NCBI RefSeq assembly: GCF_026262505.1 | Contig: NC_067204.1 | Span: 19,384,860-19,448,859, forward strand | From: Trichomonas vaginalis G3 | Lineage: Eukaryota > Parabasalia > Trichomonadida > Trichomonadidae | Direction of reading: 5' to 3' | DNA: 64,000 nucleotides | Part shown: positions 46,773-56,706 of the stretch, in pieces | How positions within the stretch are numbered: position 1 is the stretch's first letter | Layout: each line of letters opens with the position of its first letter | Program-made: the position numbers and the translations under genes | Notes under the pieces: model-generated | What the model was told of the DNA's origin: nothing | The model's input: the letters and a program-made list of their open reading frames with translations, nothing else | The model's database searches: none

Positions 46773-48895
46773 GCGGACTACCTAAAACATTTACATCGTC
46801 ACATGGACACAGACACAGGCATGCACCACAAACCAACAGTTCAAAACACTGCACCACAACCAACAGTTTCAAAACACTGCACCACAACAACACAGTTCAA
46901 AACACTGCACCACAACCAACAGTTCAAAACACTGCACCACAACCAACAGTTCAAAACACTGCACAGCAACACCACAAAACAGAGCAAGGACATAAAAGAA
47001 GTAGAGAACAAGGAAACAAGAATTCTTAAAAATGCTTAAGGAAAATTATGGTTACCCAGATACTCTTGACTTTAGTGACAGATATAAAGAAGCTATTAGA
47101 AAGTTCAAGGAAGGAAATACTGACCCGAACCTATTTAGCTTTATGGTTCAGCACCAAATGGGATATAATTTCAAACCTGGAAAATACAAGCTCGCTAAGG
47201 ATATGATTTAATAGCATATCATCCAAATGACATGACTGAATTTACTCCGAGATATTTGGTGTCAGAGATAAATGATAATTCAACTATCTTCATGAAACGC
47301 GTAAAAAATAGAGACGGAACGAAAGAAGAAAGGGTTATGAATGCGGATGACTTAAAATAGGGAACTTGTTAAAAAACGGTCTCGGAATATATGAAATGCC
47401 AGCAGATGAGGTACAAGAAACTCCACAGGAAGAAGTTCAGATACAACCAGACATGGAAGAAATAGTTCAGCAACAACAGCTAGAAGAGCCAGAAGGAAAC
47501 GAACAAGTCCCTCCTTTGGAAACTAACTTCACAGAACTAGATGAAGATTTGGAACAGCCGAAAAATCTTGACCCTCAACAAGAGTATGCGGAGAATATGG
47601 AATCTTTCCAAGAGTCTAAGAAAAATTCGGCTGACATAGTAGAAGAATATCGAAAAATGTTCGCCGACATACAAAAGACTCCAACATCAGATGAAAATAT
47701 TCAGCATAGAATGGAAGAACTGAAAGAAAGAGTGTACGCAAATACAACAACCTTTTTACTTACGACCATATAACGTTCAATCTTTGGCTGAACTCGTGAA
47801 AATAAAAGGTTAAATTTCAACAAAACATATAGAAATGAAACATTGTTTAAAGTTCATTCAGAACCTAACCAATATGGAAACAAACCTACTTTTGTTTCTG
47901 CAGACTATGGAACTACAATGAGATGGGTCATAAAGCTAATCCGGATAGGTGGTTCATAAACTTACAACCACAATTCCAAGAAGTTGTAGACGCAATGGAA
48001 GTGAATGGTGAACCAGATATAGCTGGTATTTTCAGCGCGGCTTTAATGCCATTGAAAGATATGAAAGATGCAGATATTTTGAACCAGTATGAAATGAACA
48101 TGGCTGATGGAAATATAACACCTGACGTTCTAAAACATTTATCTCAAAGAACTACACAGAACCATAAAGATGGTATATTTGGTGAAGAGTTTAGAAAGAA
48201 AGTTAGGGAGATAGAAGGAAGAGAACCTATTGTACATGACCTTGCAAACGAAAGTTTACAAAATGTCATAAAAACTTACTTTGCAGACAATGAACGCGAG
48301 AAGGGATGAATATTTAAGAAAAACTCAAATGGACAGTACCAAATGAAATGTTAGTATTGAAAAACATGTTCCTTGACAAAATAAAACCAACTACAGAAAT
48401 AAATGACGCAAGACTGAAACATTGGGTAAAAGCTTTCCCATTCACAAAAGATATTGTTGGTAACATGGAAAGAAAACCAGAATGGCTACAAAAACATATA
48501 TTTGGAAACGAGCATATTCCATATGGACAAGCTCTGTTTGAAGAGCTTGAACCGGAAACTCAGGAAAGAGTCATGCAAACAATACGCGAAGACTCAAATA
48601 CAAACTATGACAAAATCTTTCTAGGATATAGGTTACCTGAGATGGGCGACCAGAGCCCAAAGGCAAAAAGGACATGGGAAATTTACAACATACTAGGTGA
48701 ACATGAGGCAAAGATGCAACAACTTGAAGCAGAGGGCAAGTTACCAAAAGCGACACCAAAGAAGAAGAGAAGAGTAGAACAAAGTGAAAGTAGTGAAGAA
48801 GTAACTTCATCTAGTGAAAGTAGTGGCAATGAAGGAAAAAGAAGAGTTAAAAACTCAGTCAGGAAGAAAGTAAAGCTTGGTACGAAACAATTATG
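46773..48895 (+). pseudogene. Large Pro/Gln-rich structural protein, duplication copy 2, broken
   Basis: Second copy of the 43408-45499 sequence. The His-rich patch and Gln/Pro repeats are present with a different repeat number, and the rest parallels copy 1, ending in PKKKRRVEQSESSEEVTSSS, a basic then Ser-rich tail with a nuclear-signal-like KKKRRV. It lacks the 5' part of the gene. It is broken in several places. Confidence 0.6.
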
Positions 48896-48935
48896 ACAAA
48901 TAAATCCAACTATTCTATATTTTTACCCATATGAA

Positions 48936-50537
48936 ATGTACGCCGCTCAGAATATAAACGCCAACAGTTTTGGATGCCATGAACGGAAATGTTTCCGAAT
49001 GGTATAACGAATGCGACAATGCCATTAGAAGGTCAGAAATAGTTCCTGGAACTTACGAATATACAACTGCTGTTTCTTATGGAAATGTAGGTGAGTTGGA
49101 GAAGGTTCTTCAACAACAGTAGATATTGCTTGCGACAGGTTTCATATTATTTCTATTGACAACTCATTCTTATACGTGGAACAAGACATTGAAATAAAAC
49201 CTTCTGCCAAGTTGTCTGACAAGAAAGGTTGCAATGGAATTTTCTATGTCGGATACCAATATGCTCCAGAAGTTTTCATGGGATATAAGATATATTCTAA
49301 CTCTGACTTAGTTCAAACAGTAACATGGGCAAACTATGAATGGTTCGCTTGAGAAACTCAGTACAACCACAAGCTAGAGAACAAACAGACCAGTATGCAA
49401 ATATTGAGAAAATAAGAAGACTTGACCCTAACGTTCCAGGAGTTTATGTTAACCTTTCTGGTTCAGATGGAACTGCTGCCACTAAAGTAAAACTGAAACT
49501 TAGAGTTCCTTTGTCATCTTTCCTCATCTTCAGGTTTTTAAGATACTTGCCAAACTGGGCAGGAAAAATTTCTATTGAACTTACTCCAAGCAAAAATAAC
49601 TTAGTCATTGCACCAACACAAGACCCATTCAGCATTACTGTAGCTGGAACTGGTGGAGCCAAGTTCTGTGACTTTTGCAAAGACAAAGTTGACTTAGACT
49701 TTGGTTTCTCAACTTCAACAATGAAGTAAACTATTATTTCAATGCTGCTGGAACTGCTTGGACCCAGTTAAGTTCACATGCGAAAAGTTTGAATGCAAGA
49801 GAATAGAAAGCAGACTTGCAGTCTATATGTTGGACCCAGATATTTCAAATGCTTTAGCTGCCAAATATATTGCAGTTCCACTTATGTTCCCTATACACCA
49901 AATATCTGTCAAAGACTTTGCAGGTGAAGTTGGAAACCAAAGTGCTGACCCAGGTGCAAGAACAGATATTGCTTTAACAACTGCAATGAAACATGCAGAT
50001 ACTATGTTTGTACTGTTCAGACGAACTATAAATGACTATTCTTGTTTCTACAACCCCGGTATTAAATATCATATAAACATAGATGGCAAATATTATCCAA
50101 GAGAAGAATATTCTACAGTTGAGGATATGAGGTCATACAACTTGACATTAGATGCTATGAACTTTAACAACAACTTCACAACAACCATTAACCCTGAAAT
50201 GCAAAGTTCTATTATGCCATATGTGAAAGTATGGACTCATACAGGAGGTCAAAAAACTCAATATACAAATGGAGACCGTTCAAACTTTTGGCTTGGCATT
50301 CCATTTGCTGACTCAGAAGACTTTATGGGTGGTATTTCAACTGTTGGTACTGTACAAATACAATATACTGGTGACAGAGACGGTCCAGATGAATTGAAAG
50401 CAAAGAAGTTTACAAAACCAATAGCACTTTTCACGGAAGATGCTCTTTTGAAGATTCGTTCGATGAAACCTGCTGGGGCTCCTCAGATTGGCATAACGAC
50501 AGCTTCCATCGAGCAGATTTTGGCAGCAGGTCAGTAA
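48936..50537 (+). pseudogene. Major capsid protein (double jelly-roll type), duplication copy 2, broken
   Basis: Beta-rich, about 530 codons in extent, a usual size for Polinton capsid proteins. Segments typical of two jelly-roll halves are seen: KLRVPLSSFLIFRFLRYLPN, GKISIELTPSKNNLVI, then SRLAVYMLDPDISNALAAKY, PLMFPIHQISVKDFAGEVGN, YNPGIKYHINIDGKYYPREE and NFWLGIPFADSEDFMGG. It would form the icosahedral shell. Call based on size, strand pattern and gene context. The 3' end is complete; the gene has a few breaks. Confidence 0.68.
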
Positions 50538-50850
50538 GTTGTTCTTGAACTGACTTCTCTCCGTCAAATATTGACAGTACGCCAGTTTTGACATAATATT
50601 GTAAGATAAACTTACCTTTAGAAATATCTGTAAGTTTTGTTGTTATATTTTTGTCTGCTTCAAGAACTTTCACCATTTCAGTTATACCAACTTTCTTTGC
50701 TTTATGAAAATATTTAGGTTCAGCAAAGACTGCTATTCTATAACATTTACCATTGTTTGTATAAAGAACTATTCTGTCAATGTATTTGTATTGTTTGTGT
50801 GTGTAAACTTTGTTCTGCTTCAATTCGAAGAGATACTCGAATACGTCCAT
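50431..50850 (-). CDS. 139-residue Maverick protein, unknown
   Basis: MDVFEYLFELKQNKVYTHKQ..., with alternating strands (YIDRIVLYTNNGKCYRIAVF) and a Ser/Glu-rich tail. The 3' part overlaps the capsid gene's 3' end on the other strand, so the last codons may be forced by the overlap. No family recognised. It diverges from the 50869 gene across an 18-bp spacer. It looks whole. Confidence 0.6.
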   Translation of the reverse strand: MDVFEYLFELKQNKVYTHKQYKYIDRIVLYTNNGKCYRIAVFAEPKYFHKAKKVGITEMVKVLEADKNITTKLTDISKGKFILQYYVKTGVLSIFDGEKSVQEQLTDLLPKSARWKLSLCQSEEPQQVSSNESSKEHLP

Positions 50851-50868
50851 CTTTTTATTCTAAGTAAA
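50851..50868. promoter_or_regulatory. 18-bp bidirectional mini-promoter
   Basis: CTTTTTATTCTAAGTAAA separates two divergent ATGs (50850 minus, 50869 plus). It closely matches 13206-13223 and 22502-22518. Confidence 0.6.
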
Positions 50869-51449
50869 ATGTCATTTCCGAAAAATAGAAGCGTAAGTGT
50901 TTCAAAAGGTTTAATGGCGGTGGCAGATGTGAAGTTAAATTCACCAACTCAAACAAACAGTCAAAGTGTTATTGTCAATGTCAAAGACAGAGATGTTGAA
51001 GTGGGGAAACCATACGAAGACGAAGATGGTAAGCAATTGTTCCTGTAAAAGAACAACCAACATATCCTGAAGTTAGCAGAGACTTAAGTTCTGTTGCAGA
51101 TATTCGAAACGACTACCAACAACTGAAAGACAAACTTCAAACTCAGGAGAAGATTTGTCAAGCTTTAAGTATAATGTTAAACTTGGTCGAACACAACCCT
51201 GTAAAAGTGAACTCATATGTCATTGCACCTCATGAAGTTTTGAAAGAACTATTGAAACTTTTGACAGAGACAGACGATATAAACATCAAAGAAATAGAAC
51301 CCGACATTAGTTGCTGTGGTGTTTCATATAATGTCATTGACAAGATATACGTTATGAAAGGAGGTGAAACGTTGAACTTAAAGTATAGTTTCCCAGACGT
51401 CATAAAAATATTTGACGACCACAACATTTCATTAAAATTTATTTGCTAA
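50869..51449 (+). pseudogene. CCG-signature conserved Maverick protein, broken
   Basis: Starts MSFPKNRSVSVSKGLMAVAD; the end holds EIEPDISCCGVSYNVIDKIY. It is the element B relative of the whole gene at 20862-21476 in M. The shared CCG motif and position next to the penton-like gene mark a core gene of both families. Broken here. Confidence 0.6.
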
Positions 51450-51453
51450 GTAA

Positions 51454-51555
51454 ATGGCAGAAGATATAATGGTTTATACTATTACGACTAAAAACCCTGA
51501 GTCATATAATTCTATAACAAACAAACTTACAAAGTCCTCAAGGACGGTATTGTAA
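51454..51555 (+). CDS. Possible 33-residue small protein
   Basis: MAEDIMVYTITTKNPESYNS... to SSRTVL, four bases after the previous stop and just before the penton-like gene. No counterpart is available in element A because that region is outside the window. It may equally be non-coding leader. Confidence 0.3.
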   Translation: MAEDIMVYTITTKNPESYNSITNKLTKSSRTVL

Positions 51556-51571
51556 ACTAACTTTAAACACA

Positions 51572-52252
51572 ATGACGACTAAAGCCTGTTTTGCTCTTTT
51601 GACACCAGAAGACTTTATTGTTGTGAATGGTAAAAAATACTCCTTTGAAGATACTTACTCAGATATACCACCAACAGGTTTTGTTGACTTATTTAATACT
51701 TTAAGTACGGGTGTAACATGTGCTGCAACTAGAGCAGGTTTCATTATGTTTGGATGTCCGACTGAGTTTACTATAAACGATATGAGCTATAATACAAAAC
51801 TTATTTCTGGTTTTTACTACCAACAGTTTCCTATAACAGGAAAAGGTGTCATACAAGGAATGTCTATTCCATTGACATTAAGCACACCAATCTTATATAT
51901 TGTTTCAAACTTAGGTTCAAAGTGTTATTCGAATGTCGACAGAAACTATTATGACCAAAAGATACTTATGCGTATAAACAATACTTTCTCTGCTGGTTTG
52001 CCTATTGTTCATTCGAATGCAGAATTTTCAACCTTAGTGAACTCAAACACTTTGGCAAGTATAACGTTGACATTAGTTGACGCAAACTTTGTTCCTGTAA
52101 AACTTTTATGTCCTATGTATTTGTCAATGACGGCAGAAAGTTTCGAATTGGAAGATGCAACTGGTGAAAGTATTGTATTACAAGAACAACTTCAACAACA
52201 AATAGCTCAAGAACAACAAATGCAACAAATGCAACAACAAAGTCAAGAATAA
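51572..52252 (+). CDS. Penton-like minor capsid protein
   Basis: 226 residues. The body is beta-rich (PEDFIVVNGKKYSFEDTY, GVIQGMSIPLTLSTPILYIV) and the end carries SITLTLVDANFVPVKLLCPM, the closing-strand pattern usual in Polinton penton proteins and parallel to MQFRLVDFQGEPVELKAPVR of element M. A Gln-rich tail (QQQIAQEQQMQQMQQQ) follows. Pentons seat at the fivefold vertices. It lies between the capsid genes and the helicase. The call is by pattern and context. It looks whole. Confidence 0.6.
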   Translation: MTTKACFALLTPEDFIVVNGKKYSFEDTYSDIPPTGFVDLFNTLSTGVTCAATRAGFIMFGCPTEFTINDMSYNTKLISGFYYQQFPITGKGVIQGMSIPLTLSTPILYIVSNLGSKCYSNVDRNYYDQKILMRINNTFSAGLPIVHSNAEFSTLVNSNTLASITLTLVDANFVPVKLLCPMYLSMTAESFELEDATGESIVLQEQLQQQIAQEQQMQQMQQQSQE

Positions 52253-52281
52253 AAAAAAATATTTTTTTTATTTTTATAAAA

Positions 52282-53514
52282 ATGTACAGAATAGATGTTT
52301 CAGATTTTTATGACTTCCAAGCATTCAGAAATATGTGTCCATTTAGAGACTATAACAAAGCAGTCGAGAATTTGAAACGTTTAGTCATTTATGTCGACTC
52401 TGCCCCAGAATGTTATGTTATGAAAGAATGGGATGTAGTCTTTAACAAACCAAGAGCAACAATAGTGTCTGAACAAGAATGTAGACAGAAACTTAAGAAA
52501 ATAAAAGTTGTACAAGTTGGAATGAAGATGTTAGATGCTTGGGATATCTTATTGTCAAAGTTAGAAGATTTTCAGTTCGAGGTATAAAGTTTTATACACC
52601 TTCTCCAAACTTCTATTCTATCTTCACTGGATATAAATATGAACAAGTAGAATGGAAAGAAAATATTAAGAAGCTTGTTAGACCATGTCAAAGAAATTAT
52701 ATGCAATGGAAACGAAAAGGTTTATGAGTATATCTTATGTTGGTTTGCAAACATCTTACAACATCCAAGTGCTAAAAATGAAACTGCTCTCATTATAATT
52801 GGAAAACAAGGAACTGGTAAGAATACTTTCTTTACAGATATTTTGTGCAAACTGTTAGAGGGCTATTCGAATCCGAATATGACAAACTTAGAAAACATCT
52901 GTGGTAAATTTAACTCCTCAATAGAGAATATGAAACTTATAGTATGTAACGAACTTCAAAGTATAGATACAACAAAAGTTTTAAACTCAGATGCTTTGAA
53001 GAGTCTTATAACAGACAAAGTTGGAGTTGTTGAAAGAAAATATAAAGACCAAAGAGTTTGTGAAAATGTTGCAAACTTCATTATGGTTTCAAACAATACT
53101 GTTCCGATGAAGTTAGAAAGTTCTGACAGAAGATATGTAGTTGTCAGAACGTCAGATTCTCATATGCAAGATACAGAATATTTTGACGACTTAGCAGAAA
53201 CTTTGACATCTGACTTTTACAACCACTTGTTCTCATATTTTATGACATTAGATATTTCAAAGTTCAATCCAAGACAAATTCCACATACCGAAGAGAGACA
53301 AACATTGTTAGAAGCAAACAAGAGTGTATATGAACTGTTCATAGATGAAACTGACTTTGAGTGTTTAGATGAAAGGTCATTGTACGATTCGTATAAACAA
53401 TATTGTCAAGAATATGGTTATATGACAGCGTCTAAACGAACATTCTTGGCAAATGTCAAAAGTCTTTTAGACGTACAGAATGGTGTATATACAAAGAAAA
53501 ATTTTTCTGAGTAA
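52282..53514 (+). pseudogene. SF3 helicase of D5/DUF5906 type, broken
   Basis: A leading region of unknown fold (MYRIDVSDFYDFQAFRNM ...) is followed by the helicase core: Walker A IIIGKQGTGKNTFF, Walker B-like MKLIVCNELQS, motif C ANFIMVSNNTVPMKLES and the arginine-finger segment SSDRRYVVVRTS, then LKSLITDKVGVVERKYKDQR in between as in DUF5906 proteins. This is the only replication enzyme seen in this family. A C-terminal winged-helix-like part follows (DERSLYDSYKQYCQEYG). The gene is broken, with about two breaks. Confidence 0.82.
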
Positions 53515-53550
53515 ATTTAAAAAAAAATATTTTTTTATCCGATAGAAAAG

Positions 53551-53970
53551 ATGACGAAATATATTTCAGTAAACAAGTACATGTCAGGACTTAAAGAAGA
53601 ACTAGACCCATTCACATATTTGAATGTTTACTTCTACCATTTTGAAAAGTCTTCATTCAGCAAAGTTTGGAACATCGAACCAGTTAAGTTTGCTATTGTG
53701 ACTAAAAATGGTGCGAAATTTGAAGACTTAGACATAGAAGGTTCGTTAGCAGTCAAAGAAAGTTTTGACAGAAGGTTCTCAAACCTTAAAGAAGGCAAAG
53801 CATACAAACTTGTTATACCTTATGAACCAAAGAAAGCAGACGACTATGAATATTATGAGTCTAAGATAGTTGAAGTTCAAGGTAAATTGGGTAAAAAGAT
53901 TTTAGAGTCTAAGCCAGTGTTTGCTCCTAAAGAGGAAGAGAACATTGACATTGACCCAGAAATGTTCTAA
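53551..53970 (+). CDS. Small acidic-tailed protein, possible SSB (copy in B)
   Basis: 139 residues, MTKYISVNKYMSGLKEELDP ... EENIDIDPEMF. It differs from the element A copy (736-1155) at a handful of residues, mostly conservative, and is whole. Same position behind the helicase, with the TATCCGATAGAAAAG leader. Role as single-stranded DNA-binding protein is inferred from the acidic tail ending in Phe and the neighbours. Confidence 0.7.
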   Translation: MTKYISVNKYMSGLKEELDPFTYLNVYFYHFEKSSFSKVWNIEPVKFAIVTKNGAKFEDLDIEGSLAVKESFDRRFSNLKEGKAYKLVIPYEPKKADDYEYYESKIVEVQGKLGKKILESKPVFAPKEEENIDIDPEMF

Positions 53971-53986
53971 AAATAAAAGTTTATTT

Positions 53987-54439
53987 TTACATGTCAAATT
54001 TCTTTTTCTCTGGAACTGGTTCAGGTTCTTTCTTCTCTTCTTCTACTTTCTTTTCTTTCTTTTCTTTCTTCTTCTTTTCTGGTGGAGTTATGTCAAATTT
54101 CTCCGAACCATATTTATGTAAAAGTTCTTTGTCCTTTAATAGCTCTTCTATTCTGTTTTCTATTTCATCTTCAAGAACAGCGCATGTGTCTTCTTTGCAT
54201 TCTAAGAACTTTTGTTGGACTTCATCTTTCCAATCGGTGTCATCTCTGTCAACAAGTCTGTCATTGACAAATTTTAAGACTGCTCTGCTTAATGTTTTAT
54301 GGTTCTTGTCATATTCCCAGAAACAGAACTTTAGAACAAATTCACCTTTCTTGTTTACACTATGTAAGATTTTATGGTCGACAGATGTTTTGCTGTCGAA
54401 AAGCTTGTCTCGAATATAGATAGCGAAATCGCTAGACAT
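53987..54439 (-). CDS. Conserved Maverick protein with Lys/Glu-rich tail (copy in B)
   Basis: 150 residues, same length as the element A copy (1172-1624), with a few substitutions (DDTDWKDEVQQKF against DDASWRDEVQQNF). Conservation of frame and tail in both copies supports a real gene. Function unknown. Confidence 0.75.
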   Translation of the reverse strand: MSSDFAIYIRDKLFDSKTSVDHKILHSVNKKGEFVLKFCFWEYDKNHKTLSRAVLKFVNDRLVDRDDTDWKDEVQQKFLECKEDTCAVLEDEIENRIEELLKDKELLHKYGSEKFDITPPEKKKKEKKEKKVEEEKKEPEPVPEKKKFDM

Positions 54440-54475
54440 TTTCTAAAAGATAAAAATTTTAATTTTTCTAAAAAT
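54440..54475. promoter_or_regulatory. Divergent 36-bp spacer (copy in B)
   Basis: Same spacer as 1625-1660, between the minus gene (ATG at 54439) and the ATPase (ATG at 54476). Confidence 0.5.
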
Positions 54476-55351
54476 ATGTTAGAAAAAAAGTTTGCTGACA
54501 TTGACAAGAAATTTGAGAATGTTTTAAACAAGAACAAGAGGAAGTTAGAAAATGCTCAGATAAAACCTATACATGACAAGTTCTTATTTGCTCAGAATGG
54601 TATAACAGGTCTAATTGCACCACCTGGGTCGGGTAAGACTTTCACTTATCTTAAAATGGCTGCACAACAACAAGAACTAGATGAGAAGAACCCATTCTAT
54701 GAGTTAGTAGTCATTTGTAGTACTTCTGGTCAATTTGACCAAACCGTCAATTCGTTCAAAGATATTATAAAGAAGTCTAAGTTAGTATGTATAAAGGATA
54801 CTGAGTTGTTAGATTGGATAAAGAAGTACCAAAGAAGGGTTTTGAAGTACAATGCTATAAATGAGTATATAAATTCGAAGTTTAAAGACCCAAATGAGGA
54901 AATGCAGAGAATATTAGAGAAGAAACACTTCAGAAACAAACAGAAAGAGATAGAATACATTTCGAAGAAATTGCAATCTTACGATTGGAAGACATACCCT
55001 CATAGATGTCTTCTTATCTTAGATGATTTCGCCTCTCATCCTTTGTTAAAGAATAGAGAACAAGATATGTGTCGAATTCTTAAGAAGCTCAGACACTTTA
55101 ACATTTCAGTTGTCATTTGTGTACAGACAGCAAAGAGTTTAAGTAAGGATGTTAAAAGAATACTGACTGACATTATACTTTTCCCCGGATTGTCCGAAGA
55201 CGATTTCATGGAACTTATGAAAGAGTCCATGGCAGGTAAGTTTGACAGATATGAACTCTGGGAGAAGTATAAAGTCATACAAGACCCTCATACTTCTTTC
55301 AGAATTCATATCTACGCAAACAAAGTTCAAATTGTAAAAAGTCAAGCTTGA
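54476..55351 (+). CDS. FtsK/HerA-type (A32-like) packaging ATPase (copy in B)
   Basis: 291 residues with Walker A APPGSGKT and Walker B LLILDDFAS, nearly the same as the element A protein (about three changes seen, such as V to I near residue 130). It pumps DNA into the capsid. The 3' end adjoins an inserted island flanked by AGTCAAGC. It looks whole. Confidence 0.88.
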   Translation: MLEKKFADIDKKFENVLNKNKRKLENAQIKPIHDKFLFAQNGITGLIAPPGSGKTFTYLKMAAQQQELDEKNPFYELVVICSTSGQFDQTVNSFKDIIKKSKLVCIKDTELLDWIKKYQRRVLKYNAINEYINSKFKDPNEEMQRILEKKHFRNKQKEIEYISKKLQSYDWKTYPHRCLLILDDFASHPLLKNREQDMCRILKKLRHFNISVVICVQTAKSLSKDVKRILTDIILFPGLSEDDFMELMKESMAGKFDRYELWEKYKVIQDPHTSFRIHIYANKVQIVKSQA

Positions 55352-55767
55352 AAAATGTAAGTGTTTAGTCTTAGTAAGTCTGTTGTGGTGCTGGGGCTGT
55401 CGGTTCTTCTGGCTTTGGAAGGCATTCAGGAAGAGGGACGTGAGACATTCGTTTGTGTCCTGTCGGAAGGAAGAACTTTTCCTGTTGGAAGGAAGAACTT
55501 TTTCTGTCGGAAGGAAAAACTTTTTCTGTTGGAAGGAAAAACTTTTCCTGAAGTTCGACCAAAAAGTTCTCAATTTTCGAAAATTTGAATGGTTTACGGA
55601 CGGACAACTGGAAAATTTTTTCCTGTCGTCGGGAAAATTTTTTCTGTCGGAAGGAAAATTTTTTTCTGTTGGAAGGAAAAACTTTTTCTGTCGGAAGGAA
55701 GGACTCGGAATGCCAGAAGGATTTGACAAGGCAATTTACTTTATAGAGCTACCTGAGCCATCTGAAG
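55352..55767. mobile_element. Inserted island with 22-bp repeats, flanked by AGTCAAGC
   Basis: Present in B between the ATPase and KilA-N genes and absent from the same place in A, where GTCAAGCG runs straight on. It is bracketed by AGTCAAGC at 55341-55349 and about 55766-55773. It holds 22-bp repeats (GGAAGGAAAAACTTTTTCTG type), the minus-strand start MSHVPLPECLPKPEEP and the plus-strand start MPEGFD, all matching the island at 7140-8125 of A at a different site. It looks like a moved cassette; no transposase was seen. Confidence 0.6.
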
Positions 55768-55792
55768 TCAAGCGTAAAAATAAAGAGTTCAT

Positions 55793-56617
55793 TTACTCTG
55801 CTTGTTTGAAGTTGTCAAAATACTCTGTTATTTTTTCCTTTAACAATGGCAAATCTTCTTTGAAGGTAAGTATTGTACAACCTTTCATATCATAGTGTGT
55901 TTGAGGTAACGTATCTTGAACTATTTGTTTCACATCTTCATTTGGGGTCATTGAAATCGGTAAGTTTTCGCGATAGAACCAATTTCTGTCAGATTTGTAA
56001 ATCTTAGCAAGGTCGTAAAAGCTTTTGTTGTTTCTTCTGACTAAATGCAACATAACCATATCTTTATCTTCTTCATTTTCCATCTCTTCAGTATAAATCA
56101 TATACTTATAGTTCTTTTCCTTACCTTTTGGTACCGAACGTGGTATTCTTTTCTGAATGTTTTTGTCTTTTGCTTCAATGACTTCATCTTTTGCTTGAAG
56201 TTTCTTTTCCATCTCTTCACGTTCTTGTCTATGAATTTCGTCAAGAAGTCTGTAAATATACCAAGCATAACGAGGCGAAGCCCACATTGCAACAGCATTT
56301 ACAAGAAGTCTATGTACATACCAACCTCTCAAACCATTTGGCAAATTTTTACGATTTTCATAGAGTTTTGGCGACCCCGAAAAAAGTCGGTCTCGCTGTG
56401 CTTCGCTCAAAAGTTCTTGTGTGCTTTGGTTTTTGAACCAATCGTCTGTATGTTTAGTATCTGGAGCAAAACATGCTGTCAAAATACTTTGCATTTGGTA
56501 CATATCGTCTTTGACTGAACGAATGAGACGTAACTGTTTGTTAAACTGAACCCACTCATATTCTTCATTTATATCTTCATGGACTATAACTGTTGTTGTG
56601 TTCTCTGTTGTTGACAT
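55793..56617 (-). CDS. KilA-N/DUF3627 DNA-binding protein, B version
   Basis: 275 residues from MSTTENTTTVIVHEDINEEY. KilA-N segment: DDWFKNQSTQELLSEAQRD, GLRGWYVHRLLVNAVAMWAS, PRYAWYIYRLLDEIHRQE. A charged linker (KLQAKDEVIEAKDKNIQKR) leads into the DUF3627-like half, which is almost the same as in element M (27627-28454), while residues about 46-120 differ. The protein likely regulates transcription or replication by binding DNA. It shares a two-part leader with the GIY-YIG gene upstream. It looks whole. Confidence 0.83.
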   Translation of the reverse strand: MSTTENTTTVIVHEDINEEYEWVQFNKQLRLIRSVKDDMYQMQSILTACFAPDTKHTDDWFKNQSTQELLSEAQRDRLFSGSPKLYENRKNLPNGLRGWYVHRLLVNAVAMWASPRYAWYIYRLLDEIHRQEREEMEKKLQAKDEVIEAKDKNIQKRIPRSVPKGKEKNYKYMIYTEEMENEEDKDMVMLHLVRRNNKSFYDLAKIYKSDRNWFYRENLPISMTPNEDVKQIVQDTLPQTHYDMKGCTILTFKEDLPLLKEKITEYFDNFKQAE

Positions 56618-56706
56618 ATCTGTCTTTATATTCCGGATAAAAAAAAATATTTTATAAAAAACTAACTTTATTTTCTGACTTTCACAAAAGACCAAAAATA
56701 AACGCT
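56618..56706 (-). promoter_or_regulatory. Conserved spacer with two-part leader
   Basis: On the minus strand: GCGTTTATTTTTGGTCTTTT, GAAAATAAAGTTAGTTTTTT, then ATATTTTTTTTTATCCGGAA and TATAAAGACAGAT before the ATG. The first half is the same as 27538-27590 in element M. Confidence 0.55.

Larger units (their letters stand above)
43408..50167. repeat. 3.37-kb tandem segmental duplication across capsid genes
   Basis: 43408-46772 and 46773-50167 are near-identical direct copies (offset 3365). The first copy is entered at CGGACTACCTAAAACATTTA and the joint falls inside the capsid gene after GATGCTATGAACTTT. Both copies carry the Pro/Gln-rich gene part and most of the capsid gene; only the second has the capsid 3' end. 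Confidence 0.88.

Noticed and set aside
55139-55895. Long frames crossing the inserted island on either strand
   Set aside because: They join island repeat sequence to antisense of the ATPase or KilA-N genes and match nothing as units.
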